48,159 bases of DNA from the IMG/VR virus record IMGVR_UViG_3300044648_000092, positions 1-48,159 of that record. One strand, 5' to 3'. The translations under genes and the position numbers were made by a program. Below, piece by piece: positions 23,507-30,632 of the stretch (positions within the stretch are counted from its first letter, which is position 1; the number at the start of each line of letters is the position of its first letter). Source of the DNA: a virus. Below the pieces are notes generated by a model. The model was not told where the DNA came from. It made no database searches and saw only the letters and a program-made list of their open reading frames with translations.

Positions 23507-23525
23507 AATTCAGGGAGCATCTGAA

Positions 23526-23876
23526 ATGAGGTCCGCACATGGCAAAGCAACCGTCCACCGAACTCCCACCGGGGCATCTTCGCAGCAAGGGGGATTTGCA
23601 TTTGAAGCAGACGACAGCAAGCCGACAGCAACTATCGCGGCAAGCCCGGATACAACACACGGTCAAGACAATGCCAGTGGTGACACTGGACTGGTCGAAG
23701 CCGAAATCTTAGTGCGTTGCCAGTTCTGCGCGCATGTGGACACACACAAGTACCCGGACCATGAAAAGGTTGGATTGTGTGCCTGCACCAAGGATTTCGA
23801 GCGCAACGTATTCGGCTATTTCCGTGGCATGCAAGCGCCGCATGTTTGCAAGGACTATCAAGAGGCGGACCTATGA
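23526..23876 (+). CDS. Cys-containing protein of unknown function
   Basis: This gene encodes 116 residues. The first half is disordered and Ser/Thr/Gly-rich. The second half has a CQFC pair, then H/D residues, a CAC and a final CKDYQ (VRCQFCAHVDTHKYPDHE, GLCACTKDFERN), which suggests a metal-binding module. Its ATG has GGGAG ten bases upstream. Confidence 0.55.
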   Translation: MRSAHGKATVHRTPTGASSQQGGFAFEADDSKPTATIAASPDTTHGQDNASGDTGLVEAEILVRCQFCAHVDTHKYPDHEKVGLCACTKDFERNVFGYFRGMQAPHVCKDYQEADL

Positions 23877-24199
23877 CATCGAAAGGAATTTCACCAACAG
23901 AATTGACGTTACGCGAAATGCGCAATCGCGGTTACAAATGCGCCATCACCGAGCACTGGAACCCCTTCGCCAAAATCCGGCAAGACCTGTTCGGTTTCAT
24001 TGATGTTCTTTGCTTAGGAGATAACGAAGTCATCGGCGTACAAGCGACCAGCTACAGCAATATCTCTGCAAGGGTGAAAAAGATCGCCGAGCATGAGAAT
24101 GTGGGACTGGTGCGCAAAGCAAACATCCGTATCCTGGTGATCGGATGGCACAAGGGCGACGACAACCGCTGGAAATTCCGCGAAGTCGATTGCTCATAA
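23873..24199 (+). CDS. PDDEXK-like nuclease fold protein
   Basis: This gene encodes 108 residues from the ATG overlapping the upstream stop (ATGA). The segment RQDLFGFIDVLCLGDNEVIG followed by VQATSYSN looks like the D...(E/Q)xK core of small PDDEXK proteins (Asp in FIDVL, then QAT in place of ExK). RVKKIAEHENVG and ILVIGWHKGDDN fit the remaining strands. The usual catalytic Lys is absent, so it may be inactive or use another residue. It lies in the recombination gene group. Confidence 0.55.
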   Translation: MTSKGISPTELTLREMRNRGYKCAITEHWNPFAKIRQDLFGFIDVLCLGDNEVIGVQATSYSNISARVKKIAEHENVGLVRKANIRILVIGWHKGDDNRWKFREVDCS

Positions 24200-24210
24200 T
24201 GGAGACAAAT

Positions 24211-24537
24211 ATGCTTAAGCGGTTAGAACCGATCAACGCAATTGACGCCAAATTTGCACAACGCATTTTCGACACCTTGATTGCGAACCCTGGTATCACA
24301 GAAGCAAAGTTAGCCAAGTTGTTGCACACCTATCCACGCGCCGTTAAACCGATGCTGGAACGGATGATTGATCGGGAATGTGTCGTAAAAACCAGTACCG
24401 GATTTTTGCGCACCTATGCGGTATCGGGATTGATTCACGAAGCGGCCAAGCTGTCCGCGACATCGGTTGAAGTGCATAAGCCACTGTCACTGGACTATCT
24501 GCGCATGATGGCTTTCGTGATGACTAAGAGGACGTAA
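24211..24537 (+). CDS. Small winged-helix-like protein
   Basis: This gene encodes 108 residues. ATG 24211 is chosen over 24199 because GGAGACAAAT precedes it. Residues about 15-60 (FDTLIANPGITEAKLAKLLH, YPRAVKPMLERMIDRECVVK) form a winged-helix pattern: two helices, a recognition helix and a hairpin. It is a probable DNA-binding or regulatory protein. Confidence 0.55.
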   Translation: MLKRLEPINAIDAKFAQRIFDTLIANPGITEAKLAKLLHTYPRAVKPMLERMIDRECVVKTSTGFLRTYAVSGLIHEAAKLSATSVEVHKPLSLDYLRMMAFVMTKRT

Positions 24538-24854
24538 TGACGACAAATATCTCATTGCACCAGATACGTGCCGTCAGGGTACAGAAGACGTTTTCGCTGA
24601 TGACCGGCGAAGTGGTGCAAAACATTGAGATTGTCAGTAGCCGGGGTGATGCCATTTACTTGACGCTGTTTTTCGACAAGGCATTGCAAAACCCCGGGCT
24701 GCTTCAGGAAATGGACTGGACTGGAATCATTCAGGAGAATGGACATGGCACAGGTATATGCAGCAATAGCGAATGTGATGTCGGACTTGGGAGCGGAAGG
24801 GATTGCGAAGTCGCACAAGAACCAGTCACAGGGGTATGCGTTCCGAGGGATTGA
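24537..24854 (+). CDS. Protein of unknown function overlapping the ERF gene
   Basis: This gene encodes 105 residues, coupled to the upstream gene (TAATGA). It is beta-rich at the N-terminus (AVRVQKTFSLMTGEVVQNIE). The last 36 codons overlap the ERF gene in another frame and look low in quality, so the useful part of the protein is probably the first 70 residues. No family is recognised. Confidence 0.5.
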   Translation: MTTNISLHQIRAVRVQKTFSLMTGEVVQNIEIVSSRGDAIYLTLFFDKALQNPGLLQEMDWTGIIQENGHGTGICSNSECDVGLGSGRDCEVAQEPVTGVCVPRD

Positions 24855-25380
24855 TGATGTCTACAATACCCTGTCCGCATTGCTCGTCAAACATCATCTG
24901 TTAATCCTGCCGAACACGCTTGAACGCACTGTGATCGAGCGCGAAACCAAGAACGGCGGGTTAATGATGTCGGTCACGGTCAAGATCGAATACACCTTCA
25001 TTAGCGTCGAAGACGGATCGTCGCACAAGGTCACGACCTACGGCGAAGCGATGGATTCCGGCGACAAGGCGACCAATAAGGCGATGTCTGCCGCGTACAA
25101 ATACGCCGCCATTCAAGCATTCTGCATCCCGACCGAAGGCGATAACGATGCGGACGCAACCACCCATGAAATCACCGGCAAGAAGCAAGCTGTCAAGCAC
25201 GTCTATTCCGGCAAGGAATTGATTGCGCAAGCGACCACAGAAGCAGGCTTAGGCATCAAGGCGTATCGCGCATTCTGGAACGAACTGACGCCAGCAGAGA
25301 GGGCCACCATCGGCGAAAGCATGCATGCCGACTTCAAGGCCAAGGCCGAAGAAGCCGATTCCAGCTACGTACCGCAATAG
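24745..25380 (+). CDS. erf: ERF-family single-strand annealing protein
   Basis: This gene encodes 211 residues. ATG 24745 is chosen because AGGAG lies seven bases before it. The ERF pattern is clear: VYAAIANVMSDLGAEGIAKS, then QGYAFRGIDDVYNTLSALLV (near residue 30), the strands SVTVKIEYTFISVEDGSSHK, and AMDSGDKATNKAMSAAYKYA (near 105), the last being the best conserved ERF motif. ERF proteins form rings that pair complementary single strands in phage recombination and help circularise or repair genomes. The neighbours (nuclease-like and SSB-like genes) complete a recombination set. Confidence 0.9.
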   Translation: MAQVYAAIANVMSDLGAEGIAKSHKNQSQGYAFRGIDDVYNTLSALLVKHHLLILPNTLERTVIERETKNGGLMMSVTVKIEYTFISVEDGSSHKVTTYGEAMDSGDKATNKAMSAAYKYAAIQAFCIPTEGDNDADATTHEITGKKQAVKHVYSGKELIAQATTEAGLGIKAYRAFWNELTPAERATIGESMHADFKAKAEEADSSYVPQ

Positions 25381-25388
25381 GAGACATC

Positions 25389-25631
25389 ATGCGTGACATC
25401 AAATATCAAGATATTTATCTGGACGCCGCTGGCATTGTGGACGAACGCAATACGTCATGTTCTCAGGCGATAAAAACTGCGACCCGTCGCCTTGGTTATC
25501 GTTACTGGGATTTTGAAGCACATGCATGGCTTGTGTGGTGGATGGGGCCAGTTGATCTAAATTACGCAGGCGACAAACTAACCCGCGTTATCGCGCTTCT
25601 GTTCATGCACCAGATTGCAAAGGAAAAATAA
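25389..25631 (+). CDS. Small protein of unknown function
   Basis: This gene encodes 80 residues with the TAGGAGACATC cassette in front. It is Trp- and Tyr-rich (RLGYRYWDFEAHAWLVWWMG) and lies between the annealing and SSB-like genes. No family is recognised. Confidence 0.55.
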   Translation: MRDIKYQDIYLDAAGIVDERNTSCSQAIKTATRRLGYRYWDFEAHAWLVWWMGPVDLNYAGDKLTRVIALLFMHQIAKEK

Positions 25632-25633
25632 TC

Positions 25634-25984
25634 ATGGGTTGGGAATTACGAGAGGGTAGCGGGTCATTGTTCAAGAATGAGCGCCGCAACAATGAAAAGC
25701 ACCCGCATATGACCGGCACTTGCATGATCGACGGCAAGGTGTATTACATCAGCGCATGGACCAAGGAAGGCGCAAGCGGCCGATTCCAGTCGCTCGCATT
25801 CAAGTTGAAAGACGACGACCATGATGGAGATTATGACAACAGAGGCAATCGTGACGGCCATTCTGGTAGTGGTGGGCGCGGTAACAGTAGTGGTAATCGC
25901 GGCGGGACTGGTCGCGCTAATCCTAATGGGAATCGTCAAGGCAGTCACCAGGATTTTCCAGAGGACGACGACATTCCATTTTAG
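25634..25984 (+). CDS. SSB-like protein with acidic DDDIPF tail
   Basis: This gene encodes 116 residues. The N-terminal part (GSGSLFKNERRN, HMTGTCMIDGKVYYISAW, GRFQSLAFKLK) is a small beta-barrel-like domain common in phage proteins. A long Gly/Asn/Ser/Arg linker (about 66-106) follows, and the protein ends in EDDDIPF. The acidic tip D-D-D-I-P-F is the signature of bacterial single-stranded DNA-binding proteins, used to recruit repair and replication partners. It is therefore probably a phage SSB working with ERF. The linker is also coded through by a hydrophobic frame (see 25833-25997). Confidence 0.7.
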   Translation: MGWELREGSGSLFKNERRNNEKHPHMTGTCMIDGKVYYISAWTKEGASGRFQSLAFKLKDDDHDGDYDNRGNRDGHSGSGGRGNSSGNRGGTGRANPNGNRQGSHQDFPEDDDIPF

Positions 25985-25997
25985 GGGCCGCAAATGA
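25833..25997 (+). CDS. Overprinted single-helix membrane protein candidate
   Basis: In the +1 frame of the SSB-like linker, a 54-codon frame runs from ATG 25833 (other in-frame ATGs at 25821 and 25824) to TGA 25995-25997. It encodes about 30 uncharged residues (AIVTAILVVVGAVTVVVIAA, then GLVALILMGIV) followed by a basic tail (RIFQRTTTFHFRGRK), the layout of an N-out/C-in membrane protein. Its stop overlaps the ATG of the next gene exactly as ATGA, as most real neighbours do. GGAG lies three bases before the ATG. Caution: Gly and Ser codons ending in T read as Val in this frame, so composition alone could produce part of the pattern. Confidence 0.45.
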   Translation: MTTEAIVTAILVVVGAVTVVVIAAGLVALILMGIVKAVTRIFQRTTTFHFRGRK

Positions 25998-26191
25998 TTC
26001 GCTGCATACCTGTTCCATCGTGTCAAAAATGCCCCTATATGCAGTTTCATTACGGCGAACATGAATGCGCAAAGATGGAATTTAAGGCGCTACCGAAGCA
26101 GACGAAGGAAAACGGGAAAAGCACACCGATACCTTCATGGTGTCCGCTACCGAATCATCCGACTGCAAACATAGAGGCGACAAATGAGTGA
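25994..26191 (+). CDS. Small Cys-rich protein
   Basis: This gene encodes 65 residues with four Cys near the N-terminus and one WCPLP near the end (RCIPVPSCQKCPYM, HECAKM, SWCPLP), which suggests one zinc site. It begins on the stop of the overprinted frame and overlaps the next gene. Function is unknown. Confidence 0.6.
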   Translation: MIRCIPVPSCQKCPYMQFHYGEHECAKMEFKALPKQTKENGKSTPIPSWCPLPNHPTANIEATNE

Positions 26192-26690
26192 CCTGACCCT
26201 ATACGAAATCGCCGCCGAGCACCGCGACATGGTGAACAAGCTGATGGAAATCTGCGACGACCCGCAAGTAATCGCCGACACCATCGAAGGCGAATCGCTA
26301 TCGCTGGAAGTCAAGGCGCAGCAAGTCGCTTTCGCCAGTCGCAACCTTCGCGCCCTGGCTGCATCCATCCACGATGCCGCCGCCGACATGACACGACGCG
26401 CCGACCGCATAGAACGGCATGCCGAGCGGATCGATGCGTACCTGCTGCATTGCATGCAAGTGTCCGGCAAACAAAAGATCGACTGTCCGTATTTTGAAAT
26501 GGCATTGCGCAAGAATCCGCCGAGTGTGGACGTATTTGAACCGGGCCTGCTGCCACCGGAGTATATGAAGCACCCGGAGCCACCGGCACCGACACCGAAC
26601 AAGGTTGCAATTGCAAAGGCAATCAAGGCGGGCAAGGAAGTGCCGGGGGCAAGGCTGAAACCCGGCGAAACCCGACTGGAAATCAAATAG
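26184..26690 (+). CDS. Gp157-like phage protein
   Basis: The 168-residue protein resembles the siphovirus Gp157 family: a helical N-terminus (LTLYEIAAEHRDMVNKLME), the DTIEGESLSLEVKAQQVAFA region, a coiled-coil centre (RRADRIERHAERIDAYLLHC), then a conserved C-terminal strand region (FEMALRKNPPSVDVFEPGLL, PPEYMK) and the end AGKEVPGARLKPGETRLEIK. Proteins of this family occur in early regions beside SSB and recombination genes. One member was linked to phage resistance in Streptococcus, but the molecular role is unclear. Confidence 0.78.
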   Translation: MSDLTLYEIAAEHRDMVNKLMEICDDPQVIADTIEGESLSLEVKAQQVAFASRNLRALAASIHDAAADMTRRADRIERHAERIDAYLLHCMQVSGKQKIDCPYFEMALRKNPPSVDVFEPGLLPPEYMKHPEPPAPTPNKVAIAKAIKAGKEVPGARLKPGETRLEIK

Positions 26691-26697
26691 GGCGTAG

Positions 26698-26809
26698 TGT
26701 CCACCGCCGAAATGGACATCACATTTAGGGGGACAAACCATGCTCTAAGACCTGTAATACCTCATTTATGGAACCCAAGGCGCGAGAAGCGCAACGGCAT
26801 ACGTCCCCC
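26698..26809 (+). promoter_or_regulatory. Structured spacer with two-codon mini-ORF
   Basis: The gap 26691-26853 holds TGTCCA-N9-TGGACA (26698-26718), a GGGGGAC (26728-26734) that can pair with GTCCCCC at 26803-26809, and between them a ribosome-site-like AGGGGGAC followed by ATG-CTC-TAA (26740-26748), a start codon with just one further sense codon. No regular gene fits. The pairing could hide or expose the mini-ORF start. Confidence 0.3.
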
Positions 26810-26853
26810 CAAGGGACCGATCCGGGGAAGGGCCGGACTAACTAGGAGACATC

Positions 26854-27132
26854 ATGCCCGCCAATAACGAACTCAACGATGCACCCGTATTGGACCAGAT
26901 GCGCGAGCACTGGCAAAAACTGCTTGCGCTGGTACTGTGGAAAGCGCGGCGTGATGGCCGGTTTGAAGTCAAGATATCGACCGACGATATCGAAGCGATG
27001 AATGCCGCATTCGGCAACAACGCGACCATCTTTACCCATGCGACCGGCGACACGATCTACCTGTCCCTGATTACCAAGGAACAAGCGGAACTGATCGCCG
27101 CGCACCAAGCCGGTATCAAGGGCCGCGCATGA
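26854..27132 (+). CDS. Protein of unknown function
   Basis: This gene encodes 92 residues with the TAGGAGACATC cassette. It has alpha/beta character (LDQMREHWQKLLALVLWKAR, VKISTDDIEAMNAAFGNNAT). It is coupled to the next gene (ATGA). No family is recognised. Confidence 0.58.
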   Translation: MPANNELNDAPVLDQMREHWQKLLALVLWKARRDGRFEVKISTDDIEAMNAAFGNNATIFTHATGDTIYLSLITKEQAELIAAHQAGIKGRA

Positions 27133-27452
27133 TTACCGACGAGAAGGTAGAAGCCGCCTTGGACTACCTTCGTATCAATGCCAGCAAAGCGGCCAAGGCC
27201 AAGGCCGAGCGGGTGTACATGGAAGAATTTAGGAAGGTCGTCAAGGCCAACATAATGAAGAAGTTTAATAACCTTCCGCTACAGGCGCAGGAGCGAGAGG
27301 CATACGATAGCGCCGAGTATCGGCAACAGTTGCAGGCGATGAAGGAAGCGATTGAAGCCGATGAATTTTGCAGATGGGGATTGGTAGCCGCGCAAGCTAC
27401 GTTAGATGCGTGGAGAACGGAAAACGCCAACAGGCGGGCCGATAAAGTCTAG
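27129..27452 (+). CDS. Helical charged protein, unknown
   Basis: This gene encodes 107 residues, nearly all helical and rich in Ala, Lys and Glu (KAAKAKAERVYMEEFRKVVK, ALDYLRINAS). Similar short proteins are frequent in phage early regions next to Gp157- and ERF-type genes, but the function is unknown. Confidence 0.58.
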   Translation: MITDEKVEAALDYLRINASKAAKAKAERVYMEEFRKVVKANIMKKFNNLPLQAQEREAYDSAEYRQQLQAMKEAIEADEFCRWGLVAAQATLDAWRTENANRRADKV

Positions 27453-27460
27453 GAGTCCCT

Positions 27461-27649
27461 ATGTATTTCACACTTGGCGTCATCGCAATGATTGTGGGCG
27501 CGGTGATCTTGAACGTGCAAAACAATACGTTGCCGCGAGGTTTTGTCAGTATGTCGAAATGGGATTATGCAGGCGGATTTCTTTTCGCTGCTGGTCTGTT
27601 CACCGTCCTGTATTCGCTGCTGTCCCTGGCATGGAGGTATTTACCATGA
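27461..27649 (+). CDS. Small two-helix membrane protein
   Basis: This gene encodes 62 residues with two hydrophobic segments (LGVIAMIVGAVILNV, residues about 5-19, and AGGFLFAAGLFTVLYSLLSL, about 38-57). It has a TAGGAG ribosome site and ATGA coupling to the next gene. An early membrane protein could act in superinfection exclusion; this is inference. Confidence 0.6.
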   Translation: MYFTLGVIAMIVGAVILNVQNNTLPRGFVSMSKWDYAGGFLFAAGLFTVLYSLLSLAWRYLP

Positions 27650-27939
27650 GTCAGTTCCCCACTAACAAAACTCGCAAACTAATTACCCATGATGGATGCG
27701 AGCAATCGTTCTGCACACCACTATCGATACAGCAAGTGAAGAACAAACTCAGTGCGTCTTCACTAACGTCGCTTGAACTGGACACGCTGATTATGTTTTC
27801 CGATGAAGCGGCGAAGATCAAGGACTTGCCAGAGAATGAAGAAGCGATGGAGTTCGCAAGACAATGCGGCTGGTTAAGCACCGACAAGATTTGCGGCAAT
27901 GTGCTGATCGTGCCGGAAACCGATTTCTATGGCTATTAA
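27646..27939 (+). CDS. Protein of unknown function
   Basis: This gene encodes 97 residues from the ATG overlapping the previous stop. It is largely helical (SIQQVKNKLSASSLTSLELD, then acidic LPENEEAMEFARQCGWLS) and ends with VLIVPETDFYGY. No family is recognised. Confidence 0.55.
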   Translation: MSQFPTNKTRKLITHDGCEQSFCTPLSIQQVKNKLSASSLTSLELDTLIMFSDEAAKIKDLPENEEAMEFARQCGWLSTDKICGNVLIVPETDFYGY

Positions 27940-27947
27940 GGTCCATC

Positions 27948-28340
27948 ATGCCACTACAACCCGATATGTTTAACCGCGTATTCGACAAGACCGGCAAGGA
28001 TACACCCGCCGAACTGGACGGTCGCGCACTGGCCGAGGAAGGCGCACAACGCGCCGTGGACCACGCGGACAAGGTAGCCGACGCAATGGAGTTCGGAAGC
28101 TGGTCCGACCGCGCCTACGCGATTCTGGAACGCTTCGCACAGGCCCGCGTCCCCTTCCGTACCGAACAGGTCCGTCAAGCAGCCTATGAGGAAGGTTTGC
28201 CAGTGCCACCGGACGAACGCGCCTGGGGTGGGGTGATCTGCCGCGCAAAGAAGGAAGGCATCCTACGGCATTACGGTTGGGTATCATCCACCGGCAAATC
28301 GAGCCATGCACACCCGATCAGTTTGTGGAAAGGTAAATGA
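27948..28340 (+). CDS. Winged-helix-like protein
   Basis: This gene encodes 130 residues from ATG 27948. The C-terminal part (RAYAILERFAQARVPFRTEQ, VRQAAYEEGLPVPPDERAWG, ICRAKKEGILRHYGWVSS) reads as a winged helix with a conserved-looking GYV/GWV turn, seen in many phage early proteins near resolvase genes. It is a possible DNA-binding protein. It is coupled to the next gene by ATGA. Confidence 0.58.
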   Translation: MPLQPDMFNRVFDKTGKDTPAELDGRALAEEGAQRAVDHADKVADAMEFGSWSDRAYAILERFAQARVPFRTEQVRQAAYEEGLPVPPDERAWGGVICRAKKEGILRHYGWVSSTGKSSHAHPISLWKGK

Positions 28341-28843
28341 TGAACGATAACCCGGAGCAATGCTGGTGGCCGCATGGCGATTGCCAACTGCCTAAACCGA
28401 CGCCATTGACGGACGCGGAAGTTATGGCGATAGCAAAAGAGGCAGGATGGCAGAACACGGCAATTCTGATGGTCGATATGCCGGGGTTGAAGCGGTTCGC
28501 AACGTTAGTGCTCTCACGTACCGCGCAGCCAGCACAAGAGCCAACCAAAATTGAGGCGTGGCTGCAGTCGATAGCAGGCAATGAAACGGCCAACAAATCG
28601 GCAAGGGACGCGGCGAAGCATCTGCTGACCGTGTTGGAATCAAACCCTGTTGCCGCCCATCCACCGCAGCAGGTAAGCCGGGACGATATGAAAGACGCGG
28701 AACGGTGGCGGGCATTCCGTTCAAGGGATGAATTTCAAAACTTGGACTTCACGGACTTTCGAGAACAGTTTCGTGAGGATGCTGATGCAGTTATCGACGC
28801 CGCTATGTCCGCAAAGAAGGAACCACCATGTCAGACCGACTGA
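28337..28843 (+). CDS. Protein of unknown function
   Basis: This gene encodes 168 residues. The N-terminal region has LTDAEVMAIAKEAGWQNTAI, a pattern frequent in phage proteins with a short helical domain, and the C-terminal half has DDMKDAERWRAFRSRDEFQN. It overlaps the excisionase candidate by 16 bases. No function is known. Confidence 0.58.
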   Translation: MMNDNPEQCWWPHGDCQLPKPTPLTDAEVMAIAKEAGWQNTAILMVDMPGLKRFATLVLSRTAQPAQEPTKIEAWLQSIAGNETANKSARDAAKHLLTVLESNPVAAHPPQQVSRDDMKDAERWRAFRSRDEFQNLDFTDFREQFREDADAVIDAAMSAKKEPPCQTD

Positions 28844-29055
28844 CCGCCGATGAACTGGCCGAACTTGTCGGCTGCAAACCAAACCAGCGCGTCCGCATGG
28901 CCGAGTGGCTACGCACCCGTAGCTGGATTCACGAAATAGACATGAACGGCTTGCCAGTTGTGATGCGCGCCTACCGCGACCGCAAACTAGGCATAGTCGA
29001 TGGAAAGGTTACTGCTACTCATGCCAGCACCCCGGACTTCAGTCACTTCCGTTAA
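28828..29055 (+). CDS. DUF4224 protein, excisionase/directionality factor candidate
   Basis: The 75-residue protein begins LTADELAELVGCKPNQRVRM, the pattern of DUF4224 proteins, with a helix-turn-helix followed by WLRTRSW and a wing (VVMRAYRDRKLG). Such genes nearly always precede tyrosine integrases in prophages and are thought to act as excisionases. Here it overlaps the integrase gene by 56 bases, so the two would be produced together. The function is inferred from family and position. Confidence 0.72.
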   Translation: MSDRLTADELAELVGCKPNQRVRMAEWLRTRSWIHEIDMNGLPVVMRAYRDRKLGIVDGKVTATHASTPDFSHFR

Positions 29056-30130
29056 GGAAAAGACTGCCGTAGAACGGCTGTACAAGCGCACAGGCAGACG
29101 CAAAGTCTCGTTCTACTACCAGCACCAGGACGGACGCAACGAAACGCTTGCGACCGCCACACCGGGCGACCGAGCAGGTATTATCGCGGCCGAGGAAGTC
29201 GCCATGCGCCGCGCACTCGATATTCGCCAAGGGGCCATCGTTGCCGGTACGGTCGCCGATGCCATCAAGCGGTTTCGGGAAGAATTCGACAGCAAACATT
29301 TTCTATCGCAATCCAACGATGCGAAGCTGATTCGCAAGGGCGAGTACAACAACCTGACCAAAACATTTGGCAAGATGCCGCCGAAGGATTTGAAGATGAT
29401 CCACGGTTATCAATACCTGGATGTGCGGGCCAAACAAGGCGCACCCATGAAGGCCAACAAGGAAATGGCGCTGATGTCCACGATGTGTAATTACTGGGTC
29501 CGGTGGGGCATCATCGAAGTCAATCCGTTTATCGGCCTGATGCAGAACAAGGGCGACAAGGAAGTGCGCACCATCACCCGGCGTCAGATCGTGCAGTTCT
29601 ATTTGTGGACACAGCGCCGTACCGAGCCGCATTTCAAGGTCATGGGCTGCGCCGCGCTGTTCACCTATCTGACCGGATTCCGCGCCGCCGAGGTCCGGCC
29701 TTTCCATGCGTCCGGCATCACGAATGAGGGCGTACAGGTCATCAACGCGAAGCGCAAGAAGGGTCAAGCGGTGATGACCAAGTTGCGCGACTGGTCGCCA
29801 CGGTTGCGCATGGTCGTCAAGCGCGCACAGCAGGCGTACCCGCATGAACGCATGTTCCTGTTTGGCAATCGCCACGGCAAAGCCTATACCCGGAGTGGAT
29901 GGGGGTCCGTTTGGCTGGATGTGATGCGGGCATGGTTGCAATGCGAGCCTGCCGATCTGGTCAAGCACCCGATGTATTTCTCATTGATGGATGTCCGGCC
30001 TGCCGCCATCACCAGCAAGATCACCAAGCGCAGCGCCGATATGTACGATTTCGCAGCACATGCCAATCCTGGCACAACGCACCGGAACTACGACCGGCGC
30101 AAAATCAACCGAGCGGGGCCGACAGAATGA
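29000..30130 (+). CDS. int: Tyrosine-family integrase
   Basis: This gene encodes 376 residues from ATG 29000; ATG 29021 is an alternative. There is an N-terminal arm and core-binding part (about 30-190), then the catalytic domain: R228 (TGFRAAEV), Lys in the hairpin (NAKRKKG, 250-256), R333 (LMDVRPAAIT), H354 (AAHANPG) and nucleophile Y364 (RNYDR). The usual HxxR histidine is replaced by Met330, a tolerated but uncommon change. It integrates the phage at the tRNA-His gene, given the attP copy about 580 bases downstream. Confidence 0.92.
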   Translation: MERLLLLMPAPRTSVTSVKEKTAVERLYKRTGRRKVSFYYQHQDGRNETLATATPGDRAGIIAAEEVAMRRALDIRQGAIVAGTVADAIKRFREEFDSKHFLSQSNDAKLIRKGEYNNLTKTFGKMPPKDLKMIHGYQYLDVRAKQGAPMKANKEMALMSTMCNYWVRWGIIEVNPFIGLMQNKGDKEVRTITRRQIVQFYLWTQRRTEPHFKVMGCAALFTYLTGFRAAEVRPFHASGITNEGVQVINAKRKKGQAVMTKLRDWSPRLRMVVKRAQQAYPHERMFLFGNRHGKAYTRSGWGSVWLDVMRAWLQCEPADLVKHPMYFSLMDVRPAAITSKITKRSADMYDFAAHANPGTTHRNYDRRKINRAGPTE

Positions 30131-30435
30131 ATGCACCTATACCCACCTTCACCGAAGAAGATCAGGAATTTAGCAACCAGGAAATTAAAGCGTTCAAGGA
30201 CTACATCGTTAGCCGCCTAAGAGCGGCTAAGGCAACGGAAGTCGGAAAGGAAACTAATCACGTAGTTGGCATGCTTCTTGGCGCGATTGCAGCGGCAACC
30301 GGCGATTTCATCGGCTATACGATGGGAAGCCCGCAAGCCACTCTCGACGGTTTTAACGTATTGATGATGCAATCTGCCCTGGTCGGCCAACTGGATCGGA
30401 TTGTCGAAGATCACCCCACGGATACAGCACCGTGA
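30127..30435 (+). CDS. Protein of unknown function after integrase
   Basis: This gene encodes 102 residues, coupled to int by ATGA. A charged helical N-terminus (EIKAFKDYIVSRLRAAKATE) is followed by a Gly/Ala-rich hydrophobic stretch (VVGMLLGAIAAATGDFIGYT), perhaps a membrane-associated helix. No family is recognised. Confidence 0.55.
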   Translation: MNAPIPTFTEEDQEFSNQEIKAFKDYIVSRLRAAKATEVGKETNHVVGMLLGAIAAATGDFIGYTMGSPQATLDGFNVLMMQSALVGQLDRIVEDHPTDTAP

Positions 30436-30632
30436 GCATCGTCTATACCGCCGATGTGTTCTGCGATGGCGACGACTGTTCTATGTGGACGCATGGAACA
30501 ACCGGAAACAAGCCGCCTACTAAGTGGTCTGCAAGGCGGGCCGCTAGAATTGATGAATGGGTGCATTCAGGTAACAAAGACTTTTGCCCTGACTGTTGGA
30601 GGAAACAGGGGCAACCAGAAACGCCGTTGTAA
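30432..30632 (+). CDS. Small zinc-binding-type protein
   Basis: This gene encodes 66 residues with a GTG start overlapping the previous stop. Two Cys pairs (FCDGDDCSMW and FCPDCWRK) are spaced as in a small zinc finger. It is the last gene before the attachment site. Confidence 0.58.
   Translation: MSIVYTADVFCDGDDCSMWTHGTTGNKPPTKWSARRAARIDEWVHSGNKDFCPDCWRKQGQPETPL

Noticed and set aside
23490-23510. LexA-type SOS box at the second early promoter
   Set aside because: CTG and CAG are present but their spacing is 12 bases instead of 10, and the inner sequence does not match.
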